Positions 1 through 7,739 are shown, counted from the stretch's first letter. The stretch is DNA of 45,699 bases from DAOUMF01 sp034408935 (GCA_034408935.1 DAOUMV010000001.1:1-45699); one strand, 5' to 3'. Numbers and translations are program-made. The notes: generated by a model from the sequence alone, not told the origin.

Positions 1-125
1 AGCAGCGGTGCGACGAGATGCAGGGCTATCTGTTCAGCAAGCCCGTGCCCGCTGGGGAGCTTGAAGAGCTACTGGCGCACGGTAGGCGTCGCTCACGTTC
101 GAAGACGCCCGTAGACTCGGCCTGA
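1..125 (+). CDS. C-terminal end of an EAL-domain (c-di-GMP phosphodiesterase-type) protein, partial
   Basis: Only the last 40 codons are present, read in frame 3 from base 3 to the TGA at 123-125. They contain CDEMQGYLFSKPVP followed by an acidic-leucine helix (ELEELL), which is the typical final strand and helix of EAL domains that hydrolyse cyclic di-GMP. An Arg/Ser-rich tail ends the protein. The catalytic EAL, Glu and Asp residues lie upstream of the window, so activity cannot be judged. It is convergent with the next gene, 15 bp away. Confidence 0.75.
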   Translation, partial: QRCDEMQGYLFSKPVPAGELEELLAHGRRRSRSKTPVDSA

Positions 126-140
126 GCCGGGGCTTCCAGC

Positions 141-1658
141 CTAAGGCCGGAAGATGTTGCGGCCGCTCTCCGCCTCCTGGCTTACGCGGCCGGAGGTGCC
201 CACGAACTCCCCTCGGGTCATCGACCATAGCAGGTCGCTGTCCTGGGGCGTGTTAGCGATGAAACGGGCGCCCGCATTCTCCCCACCGCCCAGTCGGCCT
301 ATGACGAGGCCCTGCTCCGGTTCTCCCTCCCGGTTGAACAGGACAGTATAGCTCTCGACGCTGGCCGGGCCTTCGGCCCGCTCCACGGTGGGCGGGCTCT
401 CCATCGCCTCCAGTCGCGCCTGGTCATCCTCGGGGTCGGTGCGCTGCCAGCGCTCCTGGGGCAGGCTCTGAGCGCTATACACGCCGGCTGAGTGCTTGGT
501 GGCAAACCAGCCCAGGCCGGTAATCAGGGCCTTCTGGCTGCGGTTCTGTCGCAGGCGGGCCACCGCCGAGGCCACCGCGTGCATGACGTAGTTGTTGCCG
601 GGGCCGCCGGCGTAGGGGAGGCCACCAGTCACCGTGAGGGGGCGAGATTCATCGAAGGGCAGGCCCAGCTCGCCCATGGCCAGTTGGACAGCGGAGGGGA
701 AGCAGGAGTAGAGGTCAAAGAAGTCGATCTCGTTAACGGAGAGGCCAGCCATTCCTAGAGCGCGGGAGGTGGCGGTGCGGATGGCGGGCGAGGAGTAGAG
801 GTTGATGCGGTCGCTGATGAACCACTTGTCATCGGCGTCGCCGCAGCCCCAGAGGTAGACCCACCGGTCCTCAGGGATGCCCAGTTCGCGGGCGGTCTGG
901 GAGCCGGTCATGATCACGGCGGCGGCCTGGTCCACCTCGATGATGGCGTTCATGCGCTTGGGGTAGGGGAAGCAGATCATGCGGTTGTCGGGGGAGACGG
1001 TGGTGATCTCCTTGGCGGTCAAGGCCTCCTGGAACCAAGCGTAGGGGTTATCGGCGGCGACGGCGGAGAGGCGCTGGCAGAGGTCGCCCAGACGCCGGCG
1101 GTGTTCCTCGATGCTGAGGCCCTGGTGAGCGCGGAGGGCGTTCTCGAACAGGGGATAGATGCGGCTGGGCATGACGGCTCCGTGGCGGGTCTCCACTTTG
1201 TTAGTGGCGTTCCGGGCGTCGCCCACCATCTCTCGGGGCGTCCCGCGCCGCTGCCAAGGCAGAGCGAACCCCTCCTTGCGGGCGCGGGGCACCGAGTGCA
1301 GCACCTCGGCGCCACAAAGAAGGGCCAGGCGCGTCTCACCGCAGGCGATGCGCTCCGCGGTGCTGTTGATGATGCGCTGGGGCGTGTCGCCGCCCACGGT
1401 CGTGTAGATACGATGGCTGGGTCGGGCCCCCAGTCGCTCCGCGAGGAGGGCGGGCGTGTCCGCGTAGGGCCAGGCGATGATGTTGACCACCTGAAGGCTG
1501 TCGATACGCGCCAGGAGGCCCTGGACGCCGGCATCGTCCTGGGCGGCACGGGCCACGATGTCCATCATCTCCAGGGGCTCGCGGGCATCGGCTAGGTCGC
1601 GAGAGCGGTTAGTGTACTGGCCCACGCCGACGATGACGGGCAGGTTGGCTGGGGGCAT
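141..1658 (-). CDS. Thiolase-fold acetyl-CoA acetyltransferase-like protein (SCP-x/thiolase-like, 505 aa)
   Basis: A long thiolase-superfamily protein. The N-terminus (PVIVGVGQYTNR) is the first thiolase strand, and NEIDFFDLYSCFPSAVQ is the C-terminal-half motif of the SCP-2/acetyl-CoA acetyltransferase subgroup. At about 505 aa it is longer than classical thiolases (about 390-400); the extra C-terminal part after the HSAG region resembles the OB-like extension of this subgroup. The nucleophilic Cys region reads GGDTPQRIINSTAERI, with no Cys, and the usual GHP histidine motif reads AGGPGNN, so ordinary thiolysis is doubtful. The family is usually tied to fatty acyl-CoA metabolism. ATG at 1658 has no Shine-Dalgarno but a -10-like TAAAGT 9 nt upstream. 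It is monocistronic and divergent from the amino-acid transporter. Confidence 0.85.
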   Translation of the reverse strand: MPPANLPVIVGVGQYTNRSRDLADAREPLEMMDIVARAAQDDAGVQGLLARIDSLQVVNIIAWPYADTPALLAERLGARPSHRIYTTVGGDTPQRIINSTAERIACGETRLALLCGAEVLHSVPRARKEGFALPWQRRGTPREMVGDARNATNKVETRHGAVMPSRIYPLFENALRAHQGLSIEEHRRRLGDLCQRLSAVAADNPYAWFQEALTAKEITTVSPDNRMICFPYPKRMNAIIEVDQAAAVIMTGSQTARELGIPEDRWVYLWGCGDADDKWFISDRINLYSSPAIRTATSRALGMAGLSVNEIDFFDLYSCFPSAVQLAMGELGLPFDESRPLTVTGGLPYAGGPGNNYVMHAVASAVARLRQNRSQKALITGLGWFATKHSAGVYSAQSLPQERWQRTDPEDDQARLEAMESPPTVERAEGPASVESYTVLFNREGEPEQGLVIGRLGGGENAGARFIANTPQDSDLLWSMTRGEFVGTSGRVSQEAESGRNIFRP

Positions 1659-1667
1659 GACATGCTT

Positions 1668-1696
1668 ACTTTAACGCGAAGGTGAGCAACCGTCCA
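1668..1696 (-). promoter_or_regulatory. Candidate promoter of the thiolase-like gene
   Basis: On the minus strand TGGACG (1696-1691) is 17 bp from TAAAGT (1673-1668), and the ATG follows after 9 nt. The spacing is ideal and the -35 is a fair match. The predicted leader is only a few nucleotides and has no Shine-Dalgarno. Confidence 0.4.
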
Positions 1697-1742
1697 GGCG
1701 GCGGGGAGGCCTGCGAGCCGCTCGCGGCGAGGCCGCGCCTGA

Positions 1743-1770
1743 TTGACACAACGAGCGGCAGGTCTATAAT
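1743..1770 (+). promoter_or_regulatory. Strong sigma-70-type promoter of the amino-acid ABC transporter
   Basis: Consensus TTGACA (1743-1748) and consensus TATAAT (1765-1770) are separated by 16 bp. The expected leader of about 45 nt contains a 13-nt perfect palindrome (ACGGGAATCCCGT, 1783-1795) and then AGGAGG before the start at 1821. This is the best promoter in the window, consistent with abundant binding-protein expression. Confidence 0.8.
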
Positions 1771-1820
1771 CCAATGCGTCCGACGGGAATCCCGTGGTTT
1801 GCCCTGAGCAAGGAGGAGTC

Positions 1821-2684
1821 ATGTTGCCACGCAGCCTTGGCCGCTACTTACTTGTATTCGCGGTGCTGGCGTTAGCTTCCATGCTGGCCTTCGCCGCCTG
1901 CGGGGATGAGGAGGAGGAGGGCGTCACCCCCACCGAAGGCGAGACGCCCGCCGCGATCGACATATCCGGCGTGCCCGAGCTTGAGGACGGCGTGTTGAAC
2001 GTCGGCTCAGACATCTCCTACGCGCCCTTCGAGTTCTATCAGGAGGGGACCGAGACGGCGGACGGCCTGGATGTCGATATGGCTACGGCCATAGCCGAAG
2101 CGCTGGGCGTGAAGGCCGAGTTCATCAACACCGGCTGGGATGGGATCATACCCGCTCTCCAGACGGAAGACTTCGACGTCATCATGTCGGCGATGACCAT
2201 CACCGACGAGCGGTCGCAGGAGATCGACTTCGTGCCGTACCTGAGCGTGGGCACAGGGATCGTGGTGCCGGCTGGCAACCCCGACAACGTTCAAGACCTG
2301 GAAGACCTCTGCGGCCTGACGGTGGCCGTGCAGGTGGGTACCATCCAGGAGCAGATGCTCAACGACCAGAACGAAGAGTGCGACGAGCCCGTCGACATCG
2401 TCACCTTTGACACCAACCCGCTGGCGGTGGAGGATCTGCGCACCGGTGGCGCCGACGCCAACCTCTCCGACTTCCCCGTCTCGGCCGAGGACGCCGCGCA
2501 GTCCGATGGCGCGCTGGAGGTCGTGGAGACGCAGGTTGAACCTGAGCCGTATGGCATCGGCATGCGCAAGACCTCAACCGAACTGAACGATGTCATCACG
2601 CAAGCGGTTCAGGCGATCAAGGACAGCGGCAAATACGACGAGATCCTGGCCAAGTGGGATCTCCAAGCCGTCGCGTTGCCGTAG
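1821..2684 (+). CDS. Polar amino-acid ABC transporter substrate-binding lipoprotein (SBP family 3)
   Basis: Extracytoplasmic solute receptor of a PAAT-type uptake system. The 287-aa protein has a basic N-terminus, a hydrophobic core and a lipobox-like FAAC ending at Cys27, then an acidic DEEEE linker that tethers the domain. The mature part has the family hallmarks: NVGSDISYAPFEF, the G-LDVDMATAIAEALG motif, and GWDGIIPALQ...DFDVIMSAMTIT...RSQEIDFV. The ATG at 1821 follows AGGAGG closely. An upstream in-frame GTG at 1794 would bury the signal peptide and lies inside the leader palindrome, so it was not used. First gene of a transporter operon; a hairpin separates it from the permease. The exact amino acid cannot be deduced. 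Confidence 0.93.
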   Translation: MLPRSLGRYLLVFAVLALASMLAFAACGDEEEEGVTPTEGETPAAIDISGVPELEDGVLNVGSDISYAPFEFYQEGTETADGLDVDMATAIAEALGVKAEFINTGWDGIIPALQTEDFDVIMSAMTITDERSQEIDFVPYLSVGTGIVVPAGNPDNVQDLEDLCGLTVAVQVGTIQEQMLNDQNEECDEPVDIVTFDTNPLAVEDLRTGGADANLSDFPVSAEDAAQSDGALEVVETQVEPEPYGIGMRKTSTELNDVITQAVQAIKDSGKYDEILAKWDLQAVALP

Positions 2685-2710
2685 ACGTGTCCTGACGTCC
2701 CGTTGAGGCA

Positions 2711-2746
2711 GCCGTCCCCGCACCTGTCGTCCGCCGCGGGGACGGC
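2711..2746 (+). terminator. Intercistronic hairpin between binding protein and permease
   Basis: A perfect 11-bp inverted repeat (GCCGTCCCCGC at 2711-2721, GCGGGGACGGC at 2736-2746) with a 14-nt loop, followed by TCTTCGTT rather than a clean T-run. It is probably an attenuator or a 3'-end stabiliser that keeps binding-protein mRNA above permease mRNA, as is common in such operons. Confidence 0.75.
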
Positions 2747-2766
2747 TCTTCGTTGGCCCTGAGAAA

Positions 2767-3540
2767 GTGGTGGGAATGGACGCCCTGCTGGCAATCCGCT
2801 TCGACATCGACACCGTTGGCGATTTCCTGTTTCACCCCATAATCCTGCGGGGGATGCGGGAAACCCTGTACATCGCCCTGCTGGCGATGGTGTTGGGGGT
2901 CGTGCTGGGTGTTGTCCTGGCGGTGATGCGGGTGTCCCGCAATCCGGTTGTGGCCGGCCTCGCGGGAATATACGTCTGGTTCTGGCGCGCGACTCCCGTC
3001 ATCCTCCAGCTCCTCATCGTCTACTTCGGTCTGAGGCAGGTCATCGAGGACGATCTCTTCCGGGACAACTGGACTCGCTTCCGGGCAGCAGTGATCACCT
3101 TCGCCCTGAACGAGGCGGCATACATGGCCGAGATCGTGCGCGGTGGTATCCAGTCCGTGGAGCCGGGCCAGATGGACGCCGCCAAGTCCCTGGGGATGAC
3201 GAACCTCCAGGCCCTGAGGCGGATCATCCTCCCCCAGGCGTTCCGGGTGATCGTCCCGCCCACAGGGAACGAGTTCATCGCCATGCTCAAGAACACGTCG
3301 GTGGCCTTCGCCATCGGTGTCGTGGAGCTCCTCAACGCGGCCAAGATCCAGGCCGCACGCAACTTCAAGATAATGGAGCTGTACACCGTGGCGGCCTTCT
3401 GGTATCTGGTGATGGTCTCGGTGTTCAGCCTGCTCCAGGCGGAACTGGAGCGCGCGATGACTGTCTCGGAGCGGGAGCGGCCCGAAACCCTGCTTTCCCG
3501 AGCGGTAACGATAGTGGGTGGCCGCCGAACATGGGTGTAG
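2767..3540 (+). CDS. Polar amino-acid ABC transporter permease (HisM/GlnP type)
   Basis: Inner-membrane subunit of the same importer, 257 aa. It opens with a short amphipathic stretch, then a transmembrane helix around residues 28-58. The cytoplasmic EAA loop that docks to the ATPase is clear (EIVRGGIQSVEPGQMDAAKSLGM region). The family phrase FWRATPVILQLLIVYFGL is also present, close to the usual FRGTPLLVQLFL. Starts at GTG 2767, GTG 2770 and ATG 2776 are all possible and none has a strong Shine-Dalgarno. The stop is 12 bp before the ATPase gene. With one permease gene the channel is presumably a homodimer. Confidence 0.92.
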   Translation: MVGMDALLAIRFDIDTVGDFLFHPIILRGMRETLYIALLAMVLGVVLGVVLAVMRVSRNPVVAGLAGIYVWFWRATPVILQLLIVYFGLRQVIEDDLFRDNWTRFRAAVITFALNEAAYMAEIVRGGIQSVEPGQMDAAKSLGMTNLQALRRIILPQAFRVIVPPTGNEFIAMLKNTSVAFAIGVVELLNAAKIQAARNFKIMELYTVAAFWYLVMVSVFSLLQAELERAMTVSERERPETLLSRAVTIVGGRRTWV

Positions 3541-3552
3541 AATGTTGGGGCC

Positions 3553-4317
3553 ATGTCTGAGCCGATGGTGCGCAGCCAGGATGTACACAAGCGCTTCGGG
3601 CACCTGGAGGTTTTGCGGGGCGTCAACTTGGAGGTGGCTGCCGGGGAGGTAGTCGTCCTGATCGGCCCCAGCGGCTCAGGCAAGACCACCTTCCTGCGCT
3701 GCATAAACCACCTGGAGCGGGTGGACGGCGGTCGCATATACGTCGACGGCGAGCTGGTGGGCTACAGAGAGAGGAACGGCCGCCTTGTGGAGGACGGCGA
3801 ACGGGAGGTGGCCCGCAAGAGGGCGGCCATCGGCATGGTCTTCCAGCGGTTCAACCTCTTCCCCCATCTCACGGCCATGGGCAACGTCATCGAGGCTCCG
3901 ATGCGGGTGAAGAAGGTGTCCCGCAAAGAGGCGGAGGAGGCCGGGCGAGAGATGTTGGCCAAGGTGGGGTTGGGCGAGAAGCTCTCAGCATATCCGGCAC
4001 AGCTCTCCGGTGGGCAGCAGCAGCGGGTGGCCATCGCCCGGGCCTTGGCGATGCAGCCGAAGCTGATGCTGTTCGATGAACCCACCTCCGCCCTGGACCC
4101 CGAGTTGGTGGGCGAGGTGCTGGACGTGATGAAGTCGCTGGCACGGGAGGGGATGACGATGATCGTGGTGAGCCACGAGATGGGTTTCGCCCGGGAGGTG
4201 GCCGACCGCGCCGTGTTCATGGACGAAGGGGTTGTCGTGGAGGAAGGGCCTCCGGAAGAGATGTTCCTGCAGCCGCTGCAGCCTCGCACGCAGGCGTTTC
4301 TGAGCAAGATCCTCTAG
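3553..4317 (+). CDS. Polar amino-acid ABC transporter ATP-binding protein (GlnQ/HisP type)
   Basis: ATPase that powers the importer, 254 aa, a full-length single nucleotide-binding domain. Walker A GPSGSGKT is at residues 38-45, the Q-loop at VFQRFNLFPH, the signature LSGGQQQR at 151-158, Walker B LMLFDE at 171-176 followed by PTSALDPE, and the switch His in VSHEMGFA. FNLFPHLT is characteristic of the PAAT subfamily. ATG 3553 follows the permease by 12 bp; GGGG precedes it. A TAGAAT hexamer at 3538-3543 could be an extra internal promoter. Last gene of the transporter operon. Confidence 0.95.
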   Translation: MSEPMVRSQDVHKRFGHLEVLRGVNLEVAAGEVVVLIGPSGSGKTTFLRCINHLERVDGGRIYVDGELVGYRERNGRLVEDGEREVARKRAAIGMVFQRFNLFPHLTAMGNVIEAPMRVKKVSRKEAEEAGREMLAKVGLGEKLSAYPAQLSGGQQQRVAIARALAMQPKLMLFDEPTSALDPELVGEVLDVMKSLAREGMTMIVVSHEMGFAREVADRAVFMDEGVVVEEGPPEEMFLQPLQPRTQAFLSKIL

Positions 4318-4360
4318 CCCGCGGAGACGGCCGCTACCGATAATGGGCGGGGAGCCTTCG

Positions 4361-4376
4361 CCTGCCGGCAGGCAGG
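4361..4376. repeat. Short GC palindrome, copy 1 (CCTGCCGGCAGGCAGG)
   Basis: CCTGCCGGCAGGCAGG lies in the 69-bp gap before the 4387 gene. It is a shortened copy of the perfect 20-bp palindrome at 9571-9590. Confidence 0.7.
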
Positions 4377-4386
4377 GAGGAGAGAT

Positions 4387-5139
4387 ATGAGCAGACTGGC
4401 TGATAAGATCGAAAAGGCGGCCCGGCCGGGGGCGGCGCCTATAGGATTTGGCCTGGCGGCTGAACGCCGTGCCTCTCCCACCATGCTCTGCCTGCTGCAG
4501 CTGGGCAAGGATCAGATGGGCAAAGCGGGCGGCGCCGCGGCCGGGGCCGCCGATGCGGTAATCGTCAGCGGTGTGGATGCGAGCAAGCTGGGGCAGGTCA
4601 TCAAGAAGATGGGTGATCTGCCTGTGGGCCTTCGGCTGGACAACGCTGAACGGGCGGCCGTTGCAGCCGCGCGCGAGGCGGGGGCGGACTTCGTGCTGCT
4701 GGACGAGAAGGCGTCAGCGGAGGCGATGCTGGAAGAGGGAGCGGGTCTGGTCCTCAGCGTCGGCACGGACGCGGGGGATACGGAGCTGCGGGTGCTCGCT
4801 GGACTGCCACTGGAGGCGCTCGAGGTCCCGGCGGTGGAGGAGCCGCTGACCCTGCGGGGGATGCTGGAGCTGCGGCGGCTGTCCCTGTTTTCCCAAACGC
4901 CGCTGCTGGTTGAGGTGCCGCCTGAGATCGATGCCTCTCGCTTGCAGGCTCTGCGTCAGGCGGGCGCAGTGGGCGTGATTCTGGACGGGAAGCACATCGA
5001 CAAGCTCACGGCGCTGCGCGAAGCTGTGCTCTCGCTGCCGCCCAGGGGCCGGCGACGGGAGGAGCGCGCGGAGGCGCTTCTGCCGCCCCTTACCGCAGTG
5101 CTCACCGGGGAAGAGGAAGAGGAGCCGGAATACCCGTAG
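4387..5139 (+). CDS. Conserved protein of unknown function, alpha/beta-barrel-like (250 aa)
   Basis: No family recognised with confidence. The sequence alternates short hydrophobic strands and Ala-rich helices (DAVIVSGVD, GLRLDN, GADFVLLDE, GLVLSVGTD, LEALEVPAV, PLLVEVPP, AVGVILDGK), as in a TIM-barrel protein. There is no signal peptide and no clear catalytic signature, and the tail is acidic (EEEEEPEYP). Start ATG 4387 is preceded by GGGAGGAGAGAT, a strong Shine-Dalgarno. It lies 69 bp after the transporter ATPase on the same strand, so it may be cotranscribed, but the palindrome and a GATAAT at 4340-4345 allow a separate transcript. Confidence 0.75.
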   Translation: MSRLADKIEKAARPGAAPIGFGLAAERRASPTMLCLLQLGKDQMGKAGGAAAGAADAVIVSGVDASKLGQVIKKMGDLPVGLRLDNAERAAVAAAREAGADFVLLDEKASAEAMLEEGAGLVLSVGTDAGDTELRVLAGLPLEALEVPAVEEPLTLRGMLELRRLSLFSQTPLLVEVPPEIDASRLQALRQAGAVGVILDGKHIDKLTALREAVLSLPPRGRRREERAEALLPPLTAVLTGEEEEEPEYP

Positions 5140-5162
5140 CGGAGAGCTTGGGCCCGGCATAA

Positions 5163-5193
5163 CCTTGACGTAGGGGTAAGGCCTCGCTATACT
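5163..5193 (+). promoter_or_regulatory. MerR-gene promoter with overlapping candidate operator
   Basis: TTGACG (5165-5170) and TATACT (5188-5193) are spaced by exactly 17 bp. The -35 lies within an imperfect dyad CCTTGACGTAGGGGTAAGG (5163-5181). A dyad with CTTGACGT-type half-sites is typical of acyl-CoA-pathway MerR regulators, so autoregulation is plausible. The spacer is normal rather than the stretched 19-20 bp of MerR-activated promoters, which favours simple repression. Confidence 0.6.
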
Positions 5194-5238
5194 CCAATTC
5201 AAGCAACGCACTGCGATAGTCGAAGGAGCTGTGGGCCC

Positions 5239-5703
5239 GTGTCCGATACCAGCGAAGCGTATCTCCAGATCGGGGAGGTGGCCGAGCGCACCGGCGTCAC
5301 GCAGAGGACCCTGCGCTTCTATGAAGAGAAGGGCCTGCTGCCTTCGCCCACCCGCATGGAAGGCGGCTTCCGCCTCTACTCGGAGGACGATGTCAGGCAG
5401 GTGAAGCACATCCGCCGCTTGCAGAACCTGCTGGGCCTCACCTTAGCCGAGATCAAGGAGATGGTGGAAGCTGAGGAGGTCCTGCGGGAGCTGAAGGCTC
5501 AGTACCGGCCCGAGTCGGACGTCTCCGAAAAGAAGCGGCAGCTCCACAAGGCGATCGACGTCGTGACCCGCCAGCACGGCATCGTCAGCCAGAAGGCGGA
5601 GCAGATGAGCGAGATGAAGACCCAACTGGAAGAGCGTCTGCGGACGTTCGCCCGCTGGATGACCGAGTTGGAGGAGCTTGAGCGCAAGGCTCCAGTGGCC
5701 TGA
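5239..5703 (+). CDS. MerR-family transcriptional regulator
   Basis: A 154-aa DNA-binding protein. Residues about 8-75 form the MerR winged helix (QIGEVAERTGVTQRTLRFYE, then EKGLLP, GGFRLYSEDDVRQVKHIRRLQ, LGLTLAEIKEMV). The rest is a coiled-coil dimerisation helix ending in TELEELERKA. There are no cysteines in the C-terminal part, so metal or redox sensing of the classical kind is unlikely; no ligand domain is visible. GTG 5239 is preceded by AAGGAG at 5223-5228. It is transcribed from its own promoter and closed by a hairpin. The candidate operator resembles sites of regulators of branched-chain or fatty-acid degradation, but no such gene is adjacent. Confidence 0.9.
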   Translation: MSDTSEAYLQIGEVAERTGVTQRTLRFYEEKGLLPSPTRMEGGFRLYSEDDVRQVKHIRRLQNLLGLTLAEIKEMVEAEEVLRELKAQYRPESDVSEKKRQLHKAIDVVTRQHGIVSQKAEQMSEMKTQLEERLRTFARWMTELEELERKAPVA

Positions 5704-5725
5704 CAGCGCGTAGATAGAGCATGAA

Positions 5726-5752
5726 GAGGCCCCGGCTTTCGGCCGGGGCCTC
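5726..5752. terminator. Hairpin between convergent MerR and CopC-like genes
   Basis: Perfect 11-bp stem GAGGCCCCGGC / GCCGGGGCCTC with loop TTTCG (5737-5741). There is no long T-run on either side. Its position between two convergent stop codons suggests a shared, bidirectional terminator. Confidence 0.7.
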
Positions 5753-5777
5753 CGGCTTGGGTCCCGTGTCCTGAGTT

Positions 5778-6419
5778 CTAGTGGTCATCTCCCCCTTCGC
5801 CGCCCTCCGGCGGCCGGTGCGGCTCGTAGCCGATGCGTCTGCGCAGGAAGTACCCCAGCGTGAACAGCACCGCTGCCCCGGCCACGCTGGCTGTCGTTAT
5901 CAGGGCCAGGAAGAGGATGTCCGGCCCGTCATCATCGCCTGCGTCCTCAGTCACCGCACCCCCCGTAGGCGACGGCGTCACGGGAGGAGGAGTCTCGGCG
6001 GGCGTGGGCGATGGCACCGCTGTCGCCGTGCTTTTTTTACTTACCTGGAACCGGAGTGTACCGGAGCCCTCCTCGTCGCCCTCCGCTGCAGTCACCTGCC
6101 ACTCGAAGATGTAGTCGCCTTTCGGCCGCTCTGCCGGAAGGCCCGGGTATACATCCACACACTCGCCGTCCGTCTGGAAGGCTATCCGCAGCCCCAGGCG
6201 GCGGCCGTCGGGCATCTGGTAGCTGAAGTCGAAAGTATCGATGTCATCGATGTTGACGGGTTGAGAGAAGCAGAGGTGCACGACCTTCGGTGGCGCTTTC
6301 AGGCGGGCACCATCGGCAGGGTCCGCCTCGGTAAGCTCTATCTGGGCGTACGCCGGTGACGCCGGCGAGGCCAAGGCCGCAGCCAGCGCCAGCAGGAGCA
6401 GCGCCAGAGCATGCTTCAC
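5778..6419 (-). CDS. CopC-domain-like, membrane-anchored extracytoplasmic protein
   Basis: A 213-aa exported protein. Residues 1-25 are an Ala/Leu-rich signal peptide ending AYA. Residues about 26-130 look like a CopC/YcnJ-type beta-sandwich (ADPADGARLKAPPKVVHLCF, QPVN, GDYIFEWQVTAAEGDEEGSGTLRFQV). A Pro/Thr/Ser linker follows, then a transmembrane helix (ILFLALITTASVAGAAVLFTL) and a short basic tail, so the domain sits outside on a C-terminal anchor. The His usually found at the mature N-terminus of copper-binding CopC is absent (QIELTEAD), and two Cys occur instead (HLCF, GECVD). A copper role is therefore uncertain. GTG 6419 has GGAGG about 8 nt upstream. Confidence 0.8.
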   Translation of the reverse strand: MKHALALLLLALAAALASPASPAYAQIELTEADPADGARLKAPPKVVHLCFSQPVNIDDIDTFDFSYQMPDGRRLGLRIAFQTDGECVDVYPGLPAERPKGDYIFEWQVTAAEGDEEGSGTLRFQVSKKSTATAVPSPTPAETPPPVTPSPTGGAVTEDAGDDDGPDILFLALITTASVAGAAVLFTLGYFLRRRIGYEPHRPPEGGEGGDDH

Positions 6420-6521
6420 TTCTCGTCCTCCGCAGGTGGCCGCACTGAACGAGATACTATCACACGGTGACCGCTGAGCGAAGCGCCTCCGCCGCTGCCC
6501 TTCTCCGGCCCCCTCATTTCC

Positions 6522-6551
6522 TTGTTAGGCGGGAAACCGCCCTGATATAAT
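6522..6551 (+). promoter_or_regulatory. proB promoter
   Basis: TTGTTA (6522-6527) and consensus TATAAT (6546-6551) are separated by 18 bp. The predicted leader before ATG 6582 is about 24 nt, without a convincing Shine-Dalgarno. Confidence 0.65.
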
Positions 6552-6581
6552 GCCAGCGCATCTGCACGATATCTGCCGCCT

Positions 6582-7739
6582 ATGGCCAGACAGAGCAGCA
6601 AGTCCAAACGACAGTCCTCGAAAGAACGGCTCCACTACCGCCGCATCGTCGCCAAAGTGGGCACCAACGTGCTCACCGCAGGCACCGACCGGCTGGACAT
6701 GGAGGTCATGGCGGCGCTCGTGGGCCAGGTCGCGCGCCTGCGCAAGGAGGGCGCCGCGGTGCTGGTGGTCACGTCCGGCGCCATCGCTGCCGGACGCCAC
6801 CGCCTGGGGGTCAGCCGCGACCGCAGGGGCATGCCGTTCCGCCAGATGCTGGCCGCCGTGGGCCAGAGCGACCTGATGCAAGCCTATCAGGAGCTCTTCG
6901 CCTCGCACGAGATCACCATCGCCCAGACCCTCCTCACCCGCCGCGACCTAGCTGATCGCCAGGGCTACCTCAACGCCCGCAACACCCTCCTCGGCCTGCT
7001 GGGGATGGACGTGGCCCCCATCATCAACGAGAACGACGTCGTGGCCGTGGAGGAGATCGAGGGGGCCAGCATCGGCGACAACGACAACCTGTCGGCGCTG
7101 GTGGCCAACCTGGTGGACGCCGACCTCCTGGTGCTGCTCACCGACCAGGCCGGACTGTACACCGCCGACCCCCAGCGGGACGCCAACGCCCGCCTCATCC
7201 CCCGCGTGGAGCGCATCGACGCCGAGATCGAGCGGCTGGCGGGCGGCACCCGGGGCCGAGGCGTGGGCGGCATGACCACCAAGCTTCAGGCGGCCCAGCT
7301 GGCCCTCGCCGGTGGCACTCCCGTCGTCATCGCCGATGGGCGTGAGCGGGAGGTGCTCATCCGTCTCGCCCGGGGCGAGGAGCTGGGCACCCTCTTCCCC
7401 TCCAGGGTGGACCGCATGGAGAGCCGCAAACGCTGGATGGTGGCCGGCCTCTCCTTGAGGGGGAGCATCGCCGTGGACGCCGGCGCCAGCCGGGCCCTGC
7501 GAGAGCAGAGGCGGAGCCTGCTCCCGGCAGGCGTGCGCGACGTGGAAGGGGACTTCGAACGAGGGGACGCCGTGTCCATCACCGACGGCGACGGCCGACG
7601 TATCGCCTGCGGCATCGCCAACTACAGCGCCCAGGAGATACTGCGTATCCGCGGCCTCCGCTCCGACCGTATCGAGGGCGTGCTGGGCCACCACTACGGC
7701 AGCGAGGTAGTGCACCGGGACAACCTGGTGCTGCTATGA
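6582..7739 (+). CDS. proB: Glutamate 5-kinase with C-terminal PUA domain
   Basis: Phosphorylates L-glutamate to gamma-glutamyl phosphate, the first step of proline synthesis. The 385-aa length fits the two-domain form: amino-acid kinase domain (about 20-275) with AKVGTNVLTAG, VTSGAIAAGR, INENDVVAVEEI and GVGGMTTKLQAA, then a PUA domain (about 290-380) with SIAVDAGASRAL...GVRDVEGDFERGDAV. The N-terminus carries an extra basic-Ser stretch of about 20 residues. ATG 6582 was chosen because it lies just downstream of a good promoter and no later start keeps the first strand. Unusually, proA is not next but about 2.2 kb away on the same strand. Confidence 0.96.
   Translation: MARQSSKSKRQSSKERLHYRRIVAKVGTNVLTAGTDRLDMEVMAALVGQVARLRKEGAAVLVVTSGAIAAGRHRLGVSRDRRGMPFRQMLAAVGQSDLMQAYQELFASHEITIAQTLLTRRDLADRQGYLNARNTLLGLLGMDVAPIINENDVVAVEEIEGASIGDNDNLSALVANLVDADLLVLLTDQAGLYTADPQRDANARLIPRVERIDAEIERLAGGTRGRGVGGMTTKLQAAQLALAGGTPVVIADGREREVLIRLARGEELGTLFPSRVDRMESRKRWMVAGLSLRGSIAVDAGASRALREQRRSLLPAGVRDVEGDFERGDAVSITDGDGRRIACGIANYSAQEILRIRGLRSDRIEGVLGHHYGSEVVHRDNLVLL

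Noticed and set aside
125..143. Terminator between the EAL-domain gene and the thiolase-like gene
   Set aside because: Only a weak, interrupted stem (CCGG...CCGG) without a T-run, too poor to call.
5163..5193. Classical MerR-activated promoter
   Set aside because: Spacer is 17 bp, not the stretched 19-20 bp that MerR activators need.
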